From contig NW_019211460.1 in the NCBI RefSeq assembly GCF_002443255.2, positions 28,678,481 to 28,742,480 on the forward strand: a stretch of 64,000 nucleotides of DNA, given 5' to 3'. The DNA is from Varroa destructor (lineage: Eukaryota > Arthropoda > Arachnida > Mesostigmata > Varroidae). A program made the position numbers and the translations under genes. The notes below the pieces were generated by a model. It saw nothing but the letters and a program-made list of their open reading frames with translations. It had not been told where the DNA came from and ran no database searches. Positions 14,701-25,617 of the stretch are shown here, piece by piece. Within the stretch, counting starts at the first letter, position 1; each line of letters starts with the position of its first letter.

Positions 14701-15234
14701 ACTTATAATGAACAGACAAACATTAATCGTGTAGAGAAAACGATGCACAAATATAGTGACAACTGCTCTTCGTCTAAAGCCTAATAGCGCTTTGCCCTAA
14801 AATCTAATTTACGATTCAATATCAGCATAAGAATTAACAGCTTTAATTAAAACTAAACGAGCCTCGAGTACCTCAAGTAGCAGTCGGCTGTATTCACTAT
14901 AATCTTTTCTACGCTAACAATAGAGCAGCTTTTGATTTGCACGAGGCCTTCCTTCAGAGACGTTCTCAGCACGCACACTCCTGCCGAAGCGTTTCTTTGT
15001 TTTGTATTTTTATTCGTTAAATGGTTATTTTTACTTTTTGTCAAGTATTGTCTGCATATGCACGTACAGGAAGACATAGCTTCAGCTCTCTATGAATTGA
15101 TATGGCCCTTATTTTTTCTGTTTGATCCATTTCGTTGATCAGCAGATGCCGAAGAGAAAGAGAAGTTCGTCGAGGAAGACAGCGGATCAGTTACGAACAA
15201 TGGAAACGCCGGAGAATCTTCGGAAAACCTATAG
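6813..15234 (+). CDS. PDE1: Calcium/calmodulin-dependent 3',5'-cyclic nucleotide phosphodiesterase 1 (PDE1), 3' part, four exons
   Basis: These are the 3' coding exons of a PDE1-family enzyme, which hydrolyses cAMP and cGMP in the cytosol and is activated by Ca2+/calmodulin. Exons: 6813-7001, 14115-14304, 14482-14671 and 15146-15234, giving about 218 residues with consistent phases. Exon 1 carries FRSLVIEMVLATDM and HACDISHPSK, whose Asp is a conserved metal ligand of class I PDEs. Exon 2 carries LMEEFFKQGD, ELGLPYSPLCDR and ESQIGFIDFI, the substrate-pocket end of the catalytic domain. Exon 3 begins with a Gln/Ser-rich linker and ends in a RW.ERAAQ helix typical of PDE1 C-termini. Exon 4 is a short acidic tail (DAEEKEKF, stop at 15232). 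The calmodulin-binding N-terminus and the HD..H residues lie upstream, outside the window. The exon 3 donor appears to be GC (see 14672). Family assignment is secure; orthology to insect Pde1c is inference. Confidence 0.92.
9217..9253. repeat. (AT)n microsatellite
   Basis: Uninterrupted AT dinucleotide run of 37 bases inside the PDE1 intron. Confidence 0.95.
11752..11802. repeat. AT-rich microsatellite, (AAAT)n then (TA)n then (GA)n
   Basis: A short AAAT stretch passes into a TA run broken once by G at about 11784, followed by GAGAGAGA. It lies inside the PDE1 intron. Confidence 0.9.
14672..14680 (+). promoter_or_regulatory. Probable GC-type 5' splice site of PDE1 with a competing GT donor 4 nt downstream
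   Basis: The PDE1 frame runs through CAA G at 14671. Splicing there (AAG|GCAGGT, a GC-AG intron) to the acceptor at 15144-15145 gives RAAQDAEEKEKF, a plausible PDE1 tail with a stop at 15232. The only nearby GT donor (GGCAG|GTGTTT, intron from 14676) throws exon 4 into another frame that stays open to a stop at 15321-15323 and encodes a basic, Arg-rich tail. The acceptor is a tandem CAGCAG, so one alanine may be optional. Confidence 0.55.
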
Positions 15235-15889
15235 AAGTCCTCCCGTGCCTCCCCATAGAAGTGATCAGGGCCAACCTATCACTTACTCTTACTACGACAG
15301 CTGCATTTATTACTTGGAAATAGCGCCGCTACCATTTCTACTCGTCGATAGCTAGGAAAACATTCCTTTTCACCAACGACGCTACCCAGACCGCCTACAA
15401 TAACCACAGAGCTTAGCTACACTTAAGCTTGTGAGGCAGTATCGAGAATTAGATCTACGCGATGTCAACGGTTTCTTACTATTACGGGAAACGGACAAGA
15501 ACAGAGTCGCCGTAAAGGCTAAATCGAATATCCTAAACAAAAAGGACAAAGTTAGTCTTTTTGATCATAGCATCTACTACATATTAACATAGAATGTTTC
15601 GCTCCGAAATAAGGGGGATAGTAGGACAGATGGTTTGTTGCCTTTAAACATGTCTGTATGGTTGTCGTTATTGGACGTCGTGTTCGAAGCACGAGTAGAC
15701 ATCACTGCTCTTCAACAAGTGATGCTCCAAGTCGTTTTGAGGTAATCTTTTTGCTTGCGAGTGAGACTTATCAATGAAAAGACACCATATTGTGAACACA
15801 ATGACGAGCGATACTGCGTTGCTGCCTGAGTGATGGAGCAACGATGAAGGAACAAATAGGGAAGTACGGAAGTGAGCGAAGGGGAACAC

Positions 15890-15895
15890 AATAAA
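15890..15895 (+). terminator. Candidate PDE1 polyadenylation signal AATAAA
   Basis: The first canonical AATAAA I see downstream of the PDE1 stop, about 655 bases after it on the same strand. Assignment to PDE1 is inference from position only. Confidence 0.35.
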
Positions 15896-16370
15896 GAGAA
15901 AACAGTGTCGCCTCGGTCGTAGCAGAAGTTACTGTAATGACAACAAGATTACTACTATTATTAGAAATTAAAATTAGTATCAAAATGTTGACAGTGATTA
16001 TGATGATACCTAAAACAGCCATTAAAACATATACAAGAAATGCAGAACCGGAAAACATAAATGATCTGATGCTTCCTACGTCACAGTTTCTGGCATATGG
16101 TTCGACTGCCATTGCAGTCATTACTAATTCAACTATTATTTCTAGTAAATTACTCTTACTAGAACAATTATTAGGAGATCATTATGTATTTAATAGAATT
16201 AGTAGGATTTATTATAGTACCTCCTGCCGTTACTAACGCTTACTAAGAAGTTCATTAATCAGTGGTGGCAGATTCACTGAAAGTAGGTTAGGTGGAAGGT
16301 TAACCTAATAGCCGATCTGAAGGATTTATTATAACAACAAGCATACATACATATATATACACACACTTTC

Positions 16371-16398
16371 ATTTATACCATATATATATGGTATAAAT
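16371..16398. repeat. Perfect 28-bp AT-rich palindrome
   Basis: The arms ATTTATACCA and TGGTATAAAT flank a self-complementary TATATATA centre, so the whole segment equals its own reverse complement. A short CATA/TATA run precedes it. It could extrude as a cruciform; no function is implied. Confidence 0.9.
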
Positions 16399-18325
16399 AG
16401 AGCTCTCTAGATATATTTGAAGAGCAAGAGAAAGAAAGGAATAGGGTGGTCAATAGTGCAAATAGAAGAAGGGCATACAGATAAATACAAATTGATTCAT
16501 ACCAAATTAGGCGGAAGATAAAAGAAGGGTGCGAAATGCTGAGAGCTACATGCGCATAAAACAACATGTCGACTATGAATTGATTAGGTTAGGACGGGCT
16601 GAAGTGCTACGATCTTTTGTTAACATGCAGAACCACATAACGCATTCGAATTTATTGATTTCGACCTTCTTTCCGGCTACGTATCCGTAACTTTCACCGT
16701 AGCAATCACCATTATCCGTTGTGTGTGTGTTTTTTTTTGTTTCACTGTGATACGAAACATGTGTGTAAAATATGACTACATCAATAAATGATTCAACGCC
16801 TCTTACGTGACGGACTAATTGATTGACTGATTTGTTTGTTTGGATTGACAGTGAAACACGGATTTTTCTTTGTACTATGTGCAATCGCCGTATTCGTTTG
16901 ACTTACTGACAATTCCGTCCTTTGTCGATTCTGTTTATAGAAAATTGCTCGCTTCCGCGGTGGCAATCGAGAGCTATACCGTCTCATACGGTTGCTACAA
17001 GGTTCGCTATTTGGTCGAGGAACTCACAAGGTATTAGCCTGTAACTATGGCCATCTAAAATACTTACTTCGAAGCTTAAACGATCAAAGTGATAACTGGC
17101 ACACGTAATGCGGCTTTCGCAATCAATTCGTTATTTGAGATATTTTTTTCTACGTTTTATCTATTCTAACGGAAGGCTGCGCAATGCAGGGCGATTAAAT
17201 TCAGTCAATTCGAAATACAAATTTCACAAAATACGAAATTTATCTCTTTCGAAGTTTCTCGATTCGCTCGCCAACGCTGCATAATAATACGTTTAACCGG
17301 TTACCACCGAAACACTCAGTTTTGTCTCGAGTTATACAACACTCTCCCAGTCACCTTAAGTACTTGACTATTTGCTTTGATATGTTTTAATTTTCCGTTG
17401 ATCGAATCTGTGATCAATTACAAGGGTCCAGTCAAGCTTACGTAGACATGATAAAAACTGTACAATAGAAATACGTTAGACACAACGGTACGTTTTGCAA
17501 ATAGCTAGCTAACAGAACCGAGCCGTTACCATCCCGGTTGTTACATCCACTTCGACACAACACGTACAATGAAGACACGACAAGATACGAAACAGAAGCA
17601 GGCCACAAACAGACAAAGGTTTAACACGCGCGACAGGTGTTGAATAGGCCGGTAAGATACATAGTGACTGTATGATAGGAGCGCATCTTCCCAGTCCGTT
17701 TAATCTGCTTGTTATTACTAGATCGTGTCGGTTGCCGGTTGCAAGTTCCACCAGTAAAGGACCACAGCGCTAATCACGCGGCGGCCACCACTGAAATGAG
17801 ACTGTTAGAACATGTACTTCTTGTAGTAAATTAGAGAGCACTATGCAGTTGTGCAAATAGCAGGCACAAGTTGGACACCGTTAATTATGCCCTCTATAGG
17901 CATGTCCTTATAACGACATACATAGAAGCGCAGACAAATACGGAGTGATTCAGAGAGGTGTGCTGTTCAATGACGGAACGAAGTTTTCAGAGTAGGAAAT
18001 GACCCATGGCGAACTTCTCGCAATTGTGTCACGTTTCCTTCCCCATTGCACCCAATCAACAGCGAGCCAGCCGACGAACGAAACGGGCTTCGGCTGAACA
18101 AAGGATCTATTGATTCTTAGAGGTTACAGCGTATTGTTAGGTGACCCCTATACGCGCTTGGCAATCCTAGTAACGTGTCAAGGGTGGGCCTAGCATAGCG
18201 GCCAGGACGATCTCGGTAAGGATAACGACGGTTATCCTTTCAGTAAGATTCAATATCGTGTAACATGTCCGCCCATCGAATATTATATTTTACACAGCTT
18301 CGTTTGTGTGAATAATAATCCACGA

Positions 18326-18343
18326 CAACAACAACAACAACAA
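18326..18343. repeat. (CAA)n microsatellite
   Basis: Short, uninterrupted CAA trinucleotide run in non-coding sequence. Confidence 0.85.
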
Positions 18344-19720
18344 AAGAAGAAGTAGCAGCAGATGGTTTAGTATAATTTAATGTAAATTTAAGTATATTAG
18401 TTAATAGATAGGTCAGATCGCAAATGCTGGATTGTGTCGTTGCTTTTCTTTGACATGTAAAAAAAATTACGTTTATTGATGGCAGTGAGAGTAGCTTTAG
18501 AATAGAACGGCAAAACATCACATGATTACATGACGAGGATAATTATAATAATAATAGTAGTAATAATGAGAAGCGAGGAAAAGATGATTGCAGATTTGGT
18601 CAGTGTTCGTCAACTGCCCTGACGTTTCGAAATCCGCGACAGAGCAGTAGCATGATGCCCTAAGTATCATATCGAATTGAAGTTGCTTTGCCGTCCGTTC
18701 CACGTACGTGGGCAGCTGCAAGTCGTAAGCGGGCCGCATACGCTTCAGACCTTTTAACTCTCGGCGAAGGTTCTGAGAAAACATCTCGTTATTTTCAGTA
18801 CATGATTTCCTACGCGGTTCTCACAATTAACTTAGGCCTATACTTATTTTTACTTTTTCTTGCCGTCTCATACAGGTTTCATGGTTCATGTTGAGACTCA
18901 TTTGGTTTAGACCTGAATTTCTACCGTGCGTTAGCTATCTGAGCAACACAAACGCACCTTTGCCACCAGCGACAGCCATATTCAGGATAGGCGATTGTCT
19001 TCTAGCTAAAATGATGCTGTGTGAGGTACATTTCTTCACGTGAAGATGGCTATTTATATCTACGTACTAGTCCAAGTGTATGACATGCCTTCAAACGAGA
19101 AGATTCACTCGTTCGAATTTGAAAGTGGAGATTAAATTTAAAAAAAAAAAGACCTGCGATTTATGGATTGGTTGATTAGTCCCAGATGAACAGAAGTGAA
19201 AGCGTAGCACAATTAATACATCCTGCCGATGACTGCTATACTACGTAGTATAACGTTTTTCCCGATCGGCGCATCACACAACGCTCGAGCCTTCAATGAC
19301 GCTCGCTGTTCCCTTGTCGTGCATGTTTTACCTAGTTAAGCAACTTTTCTATCCGAAAAGTTCGGAGAGGCGCTTCAATGACAGTTTGAATCGGATTTCC
19401 GGTCGCTACTAGCGCTTTAGACAATGTCACGCCTCGGACGGTGGCGCATGGTTGTCACCCATTGCACGATTATCGAAAGCATTATAATAGAAACTTCGCC
19501 ACGACGCAAAGCCATCTGTAAGGGTTACGCTGCAGTGTTCAAATCTTTCTTCAGACATTTTTTACTCGGTCTTGACGAAATTTGACAGCGGTCCACGGCA
19601 ATAAGTATCGTATAAGTTGCACCCAGTGCAGACGCCTGACATCTAGCCTGAAGATACATTCAAACTTCAGCAGCAATTACTAACAGCGGCATGACAAATT
19701 TGAAATTTTACTACTTTCTG

Positions 19721-19758
19721 CGCGCCCGCCCGCCCGTCCGTCCGTCCGTCCGTCCGTA
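19721..19758. repeat. (CCCG)n/(CCGT)n tetranucleotide repeat
   Basis: A CGCCCGCC stretch passes into about six CCGT units. It is a strongly GC-rich, pyrimidine-biased island within AT-rich surroundings. Confidence 0.9.
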
Positions 19759-20886
19759 TTCAAGACGCGACTGTTGTTTTTGATAAATCTGTGTAGGTCA
19801 CTCGAAACTATTACAGATGAAGTAAGCAATATTTAGAGGAAGCCATTAAACTGGGCACACGTAAGTGTCTACAATTTTATTGGAAATTAAGTGTCACTTA
19901 CTGATGCTGCTACACATCCGGTAGCGTGATCATGTCTTCACGTACCGCTATTCTACCACTGCTCGACTTCTGCATGGCCAATATTACACTACGACTAGTT
20001 GTAGGATTATCGTTCTACAGCTGTTATCACAATAAATCTATATCTACTATCAATCACAGTTTGGTTTGTTTTGTTTGTCGCGAACGAGTCAATCCGCAGC
20101 CCCACGCTCCGCTTGGCTGCCGCGTCGCATAGTACTATTTCATCAATCAAACGATCGACTAAATATTGATTGATTAATTCATAATACTAATGACAATGTA
20201 ACAATGCATGGTGACGAAACGATACGACATAACTGATAGTGTCTAAATAAATATGAATTTATAATGATTTCAAATGATGACGACGATGATCATTATAATT
20301 ATAACAATATCCACAAATTACTAATACGTCTATGAAGAAATAAAATGATAAATATTATAAACAAGCCTATATAAAATATATAAACGTTGTGTGTAACACC
20401 ACCGGCAGAAACATGCGGAAAGACAAGAACGTGGAAATGGCTATAAAGGTCATGTCCAAGCAAAACATTTTCCATATATACGCGCGAACGCTGTGAGTGA
20501 ATGACGCCAATATGAATGAGTCTTCGTAAACGTTTCGTTGGCTTTTTGAAAAGCAAACTTCCGTTCGGTGGCGAAGAACCTGTAAAGAAAAGAAGCAGAC
20601 AGCAGAAGGTCCCGATGAATACAATTATATGATACTATTACATAACAAAGATGGGCAATTATTACATTGATCTCGATAATGATAGTAATTGCTATAATGA
20701 TAGTTACGATATAAACAATATTATTATACTACTAACAATAATAATTGTGAAATGATAATTAACGAAACCGCTTGTACTCTAGCTACCTTGATCATCGCAA
20801 CCCCGCTGGGGAGACGGGGAACTCCACAGAGCGAGACCACCCCGGCCCAAGTGTCCTTCGAGCGCTTCATTAGCTCTCATTGCTCC

Positions 20887-20914
20887 ACTCATTCATTCAT
20901 TCATTCATTCATTG
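20887..20914. repeat. (ATTC)n tetranucleotide repeat
   Basis: About six tandem ATTC units in non-coding sequence. Confidence 0.9.
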
Positions 20915-22272
20915 CCAGTCATTTAATCGACCATCATTCGTTTGTTAATTGAATCATCACTTATGGGCTGATAAATCAGAAACTAGTAGATTGACACGAT
21001 GCTAAAGATCAGAGAGATTGTCTGTCTTGTAGCTGACGAAAGATGTTATATGCTACACTGATCAAAGTAAGCTTTAACACAACTGATATGTGTCAGTTAT
21101 TTTCTTTAATCAATTGGCAATGTCAAAAGAATATCCTTTAGTAAAGCCTGATAGTAGAAAATCAGACTAGCCGCTACAGATCCCATCAGTTGTATTTGTA
21201 TGCTGCCTGCTGCGCACCCAATAGACGGAGGAACAAACGTTCGGTCTAATATATCGAAAAATGACAGAATTTCGTAATGCAAATTGAAAAACCATTACCC
21301 GAACCACAATAGGCGGAATGTACGCAATGTGTCGATCCTTAAGCGTCCGGGAGTTCGTTTATTACCCACTTGCCGTTATTATCACAATTAGGATATGTGA
21401 GCGGACACACTCTTAGTTGTTTGTCATCGATCAGAACCTCGTTAACTGATTCGACCTTTCGATGTAATTGTTGATTGGGCGCAGCACAACTACTACAACA
21501 CCGCTGTCCATAAAGCCACGACCCACGTCATCCATGAGACCACCGAATACGATTTATCCGTTCAACGTAAAATACGATAACAAATAGAGCAACCATAGCG
21601 CAGCGATTTAATATAACAGCAACGGTAATAATACTATCGTTATTTACCGCCAGCATTCAACGACATCACCACCGCCTTGATATGATTTTCAGATCAGAGA
21701 AATACATGGAAGACAGGAACTCGATCGATTCATTTATGTTTTTGTCCACTTGGACAACGACGAGCAAAAACTAACTCATCACTTTTCGATGTCTCCCTTT
21801 ACTGTAACCAGAAGAAGGAGTTATGTCTGTCCTATTTGCCAAGGAAAACGCATACAGGCAACATAAAACTACTGCCGTTACTCGGCACGATACAATTACC
21901 CTTAGTATATTGCTCGCTCGTTATCTGACTTCAACGTCTGTGTAATACGAAGGCTAACTTCCAAACAAATTCGAACACGCCGACATAATAACTGCAAGTA
22001 AAAAAAACTAGTTACCCTGAAGTGGCAATAATATTAATAACAGACTGTACGCACGAATAATACGAATGAAGCATAGGCCTAACGAAACTAGTGATCTACC
22101 AAACTTAACTAAGACTATGTATAGCTATAATTATACACAGTCCAAGCAGTTATTTATGGTAACTTTATGTTTGTGAGGGGGTATAAACAATCAGCACAAA
22201 AAAGAAAAGCGCTAAAACGGAGTACGTTTTGTAACAAGCACAATAAAATCATGGCAACACAATAAAAATAAC

Positions 22273-22292
22273 AACTACTACTACTACTACTA
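22273..22292. repeat. (CTA)n microsatellite
   Basis: Six tandem ACT/CTA units. The surrounding 22.2-22.5 kb is also rich in AAT/TAA triplets, which creates spurious hydrophobic open frames on the - strand. Confidence 0.85.
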
Positions 22293-24431
22293 TTTGATGA
22301 TTATTGATATAATAATAATGAAATAACTTATTATTATTAGGATCAGCAACAGATCAAATAAGTATCTGCAATACGTTTTGCGATATGAATAATAATGAAG
22401 GCCGTAAATACTAATAATTATAGCAGAGATGGTAATGATAAAAGGAAGGACGCGACAAGAACCGGCTGATATTGATAAAGGTAGAAGTAATTCTGCAGAC
22501 ACAACGGAAGTACGCTGTTCTGTATGTAACTATCGATTGTAGCTGAGGGTTAATGCTAATTATAATAATTAGAGGTAGTGGCAAGTGCCATTGATATGAG
22601 AATGAGGCCGATGGACATGAGGACAAACATGGCGACTAGGAAAATAAAATTAAGGGGAAAAGAAATGATCGAACAGTGGACGACGGAAAGCGCGAAAACA
22701 AGAACAGCATCAACTGAGATGTTCGTCAACATTGCGTTACTGGGTCCGATTGATGGCATCGTTTGATACGGTTCTTCGTGCGTTCATCAATGCGGACAAC
22801 AAAAGTAACAACAGACCCACAATAACCTTTCTCGGTGGAATAAACGATGTTATAATACGCAGTGTTCAAAGAAATGTCTTTCTTGCTTTCATATTTACGC
22901 ATAGAGATTGCACATCGGATTACATGGACTATCAGTATCGGTATCGATTCAGCTATCGATTGCCATAAATTTACTTTTTCATTTATTTTCATGTTAAAAA
23001 AGAGGCATCCAAATAAGCATGCGTTGACAGATGCGTTTCGTTTGAACGAGTTTGTTCAAAATAGCTGTAAATCGGTTCGATTCTAGGTTCAACCTGCTTA
23101 CAGACACGTGCCATAGCATTCATATCCATATGTTAGAATGCTCTTTTGGTGACTTCTTCTTTTTTTCGCTTAATTATAATCTGCACGTAACGATTTAACG
23201 GATTTACATCTGAGCTGAAAGGTCGCCGTAAACCGTTGCTTTTATACATGATCAGTTAGCTTGTTCTATATTTGATAGTTCGGAAATGCGGGTACGCCAT
23301 CCTGCTAAAAGACCCTGGAATATAAGCTGGAACTAAGCATCCATAGATTTATTACCGTGCTGCTTGCATGTTGTGGCAGTGTTACAGATTTTCACTTCTC
23401 TAAAGAATATCCGATCACTTCACCATCTCCCCATAAAGATCTGGCTATTCAGAGTTCTTGGTCATTTCACAAATCCAATGAGGAGCACAGTGGAGTCTAG
23501 CATTCTGTGGCAAGACAGCGTCGTTGCAAGAAATCGTTGAGGGCTCCGCCATTGCGACGCTAGAACGTGCCGCAACCCCAGCGAAGCGTAGTGGTTGGGT
23601 ATAAGCCACAGCTCAGCGGAGTTATTAGCGAGGCAGGGCTGACATACAAGTAAATACCCTAATAAATGAAGGCGAGTCAAGATGTCGATTTAATATAATG
23701 CATTTACAATCGCAGCTAGTGTAATGTCTAACTTTTTTCACTGTACTGTCAATAAATAAAGCATTCCGCAATAAAGACTTACATACGCACATATATGGGT
23801 TTTAATAATTCGACATCTATCAATTATAAACATTCATTACTATTGGTAAGTACCAATATATGCAAATGAACCAGCGAAGTACTCGCAGTGTAAGGTCGCA
23901 CCGCCACGACCGTACATCAGATTACACTTAGATTACATGTCGAAGACACTCACTCCCTTCACAGTAGTCCGACTGCACTTGTTGAAGTTGGCCTATTACG
24001 GATTAAGGTCATTGCTGGAACAACATCGAGCTCCATCCTTGTGGCGCTAGCTCCCAAAACAAGGTTCGTTTGATGTGTGCACAGTTTTTTTTCTTCTCTC
24101 TCGACGCTCAGATCTACTAAGAGGGCATTAACATAACGACAGACAATATGTTCATATTTGTATTAAAATATCACTACTGCTGTTTTAAAGGCAGCTGTAA
24201 ACCCAGCAAGATTTTACTATGGGGCGGATCCGGTTTCGAACGTTCCGCTATGCAAACGTTTCGTGATCCATACCCAGTAAGCATAGCTCTAGCTCGTATT
24301 GTATCCAGCTGTATAACAATGGTACCGACTGGGTGCTTTTGAACGTCAACGGCGATATTAGACGCGCTGCGCTGGCGAATCTAAAATGACGCAGCTGCTA
24401 TGTTTTCGGCTGGCCGAAACATTACGGTTAA

Positions 24432-24470
24432 TGGTAGGCCATCTGTATCTGTATCTGTATTAGGCCATCT
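24432..24470. repeat. (CTGTAT)n hexamer repeat with flanking direct repeat
   Basis: Three tandem CTGTAT units are bracketed by two copies of TAGGCCATCT, consistent with a small local duplication. Confidence 0.8.
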
Positions 24471-25012
24471 ATTCAATCTCCGTATTTGAGATCATGAACT
24501 ACGATGCCTAAATTCTGTGTATTAGGAAATGCTTTACAGAATAAAAAGTGCGATTAGGGTATTCATATGGTATGGTACGAATATGGTACGAATTGGTTTT
24601 ATAAGCCACCTTGCGGGTAACCTGGATGGCGTATCCGTTGCGGGAGATGGTGGCGTCGGAGCTGGTCCAAAGAAACATTGCTAAGGAGTTAGCTCTACGT
24701 TATACTCGTCTAGCGTAAATGAAAATCAACAAGTCTAGTTTCAAGCTACCTGGAATGTCAGCTTGTGGGTGAGGGCGACACGAGCTATCTGGGAAAACGA
24801 AATTTGCGAGAATCGCATTGATGACAGTTTTGTGATGAAGTGAGCAGCTATCAGGTTTTTCTTACAAAGTGCAAAATCTAGTTTTGAGTACCATTCAGAA
24901 CTTCATTGGAGTTGAAATGGGTCAAAATTTAGAGCTGGTTGGAAGAAGAACGGGGACATCAGTGTCAGTTGAGTGGAGTGCCTCGATAGCATCATATGTA
25001 CAGGAGAGCAAA

Positions 25013-25026
25013 GGGGGGGGGGGGGG
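25013..25026. repeat. Poly-G run of 14
   Basis: Uninterrupted G14 tract, unusual in this AT-rich window. It could be a genuine homopolymer or an assembly or polishing weak point. Confidence 0.85.
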
Positions 25027-25454
25027 TATCAAAGCGCCAATGTATTGAACAAAATAGTCGTTGAAGAAACTTGTAACCTTTTTGAGTTCGCTCAGTGGTG
25101 CACCACTGATTACTTGTTCTAGGACCTAAGGATTATATCTGCCTCTTCCTAAGTCTATTTTAAACATTTTTCATTTGACTTCCGAACTATTTGCGCAACG
25201 GCAAAATTAACGGTTTCCAGTTGCTTTCAAGTCCATTTGTACTTTTATGGAAGTAAAGCGACTGGGAAGAAAAATTCGTGGCGATTAGTGGGTGTAAAGG
25301 CAAGTCCATATGCTTGTCAAGCTTCTTGGGTTCGGCATTCACCTGTGGTTTGTTATGTTGAGAACTATTGAGAAATCATATCAGATTTATGCGAAGTTCG
25401 ATTTTTTATCCTTGGAAGGCTTTAGCTGAACTATCGTACTTCAGCATATCTGAG

Positions 25455-25617
25455 CAGCCTCTATGTTTCGAGTTTTACGTCCGGTATTGCCGTTAAACAT
25501 TCCACCAGACGATTGGTTCCCAGCATAAAACGAATCATGCGTCTATGCCCGAGTTTGAACCTACGACACGTTTAGACTGGCATGCAAATACGCTACACAC
25601 TAAGCTATCACGGAGAA
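25455..25617 (-). mobile_element. tRNA-derived SINE copy
   Basis: Read on the - strand, this copy begins with a tRNA-like head: an A-box-like TAGCTTAGTGTG at 25607-25596 and a B-box-like GGTTCAAACTC at 25561-25551. A tRNA-unrelated body follows (GGCATAGAC, ATGCTGGGAACCAATCGTC, GGTGGAATGTTTAACGGC) and ends in GGACGTAAAACTCGAAACAT. The same order of blocks is found at 48.6 kb (-), 34.9 kb (+) and, in part, 4.3 kb (+). Two pol III boxes about 46 bases apart plus dispersed copies in both orientations define a SINE. It encodes no protein. I know of no named family to assign it to. Confidence 0.75.

Noticed and set aside
15771..16121. Hydrophobic - strand open frame resembling the first membrane helix of a GPCR
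   Set aside because: Its Ile/Leu/Val richness comes from AT-rich triplet repeats (AAT/TAA). No conserved helix motif, no second helix and no clear splice donor follow.
16942..17105. Exon-like + strand frame after TTTATAG
   Set aside because: About 54 open codons follow an acceptor-like site, but nothing resembles a known family and it lies past the PDE1 stop and poly-A candidate.
21480..21600. Possible fifth SINE copy near 21.55 kb (ACGTAAAATACGATAAC)
   Set aside because: Only about 20 bases resemble the SINE 3' end; the core and tRNA-like head are not recognisable.
22290..22992. Several overlapping - strand open frames with membrane-like composition
   Set aside because: They lie in a low-complexity region of AAT/ATA triplets and overlap in three frames, with no family resemblance.
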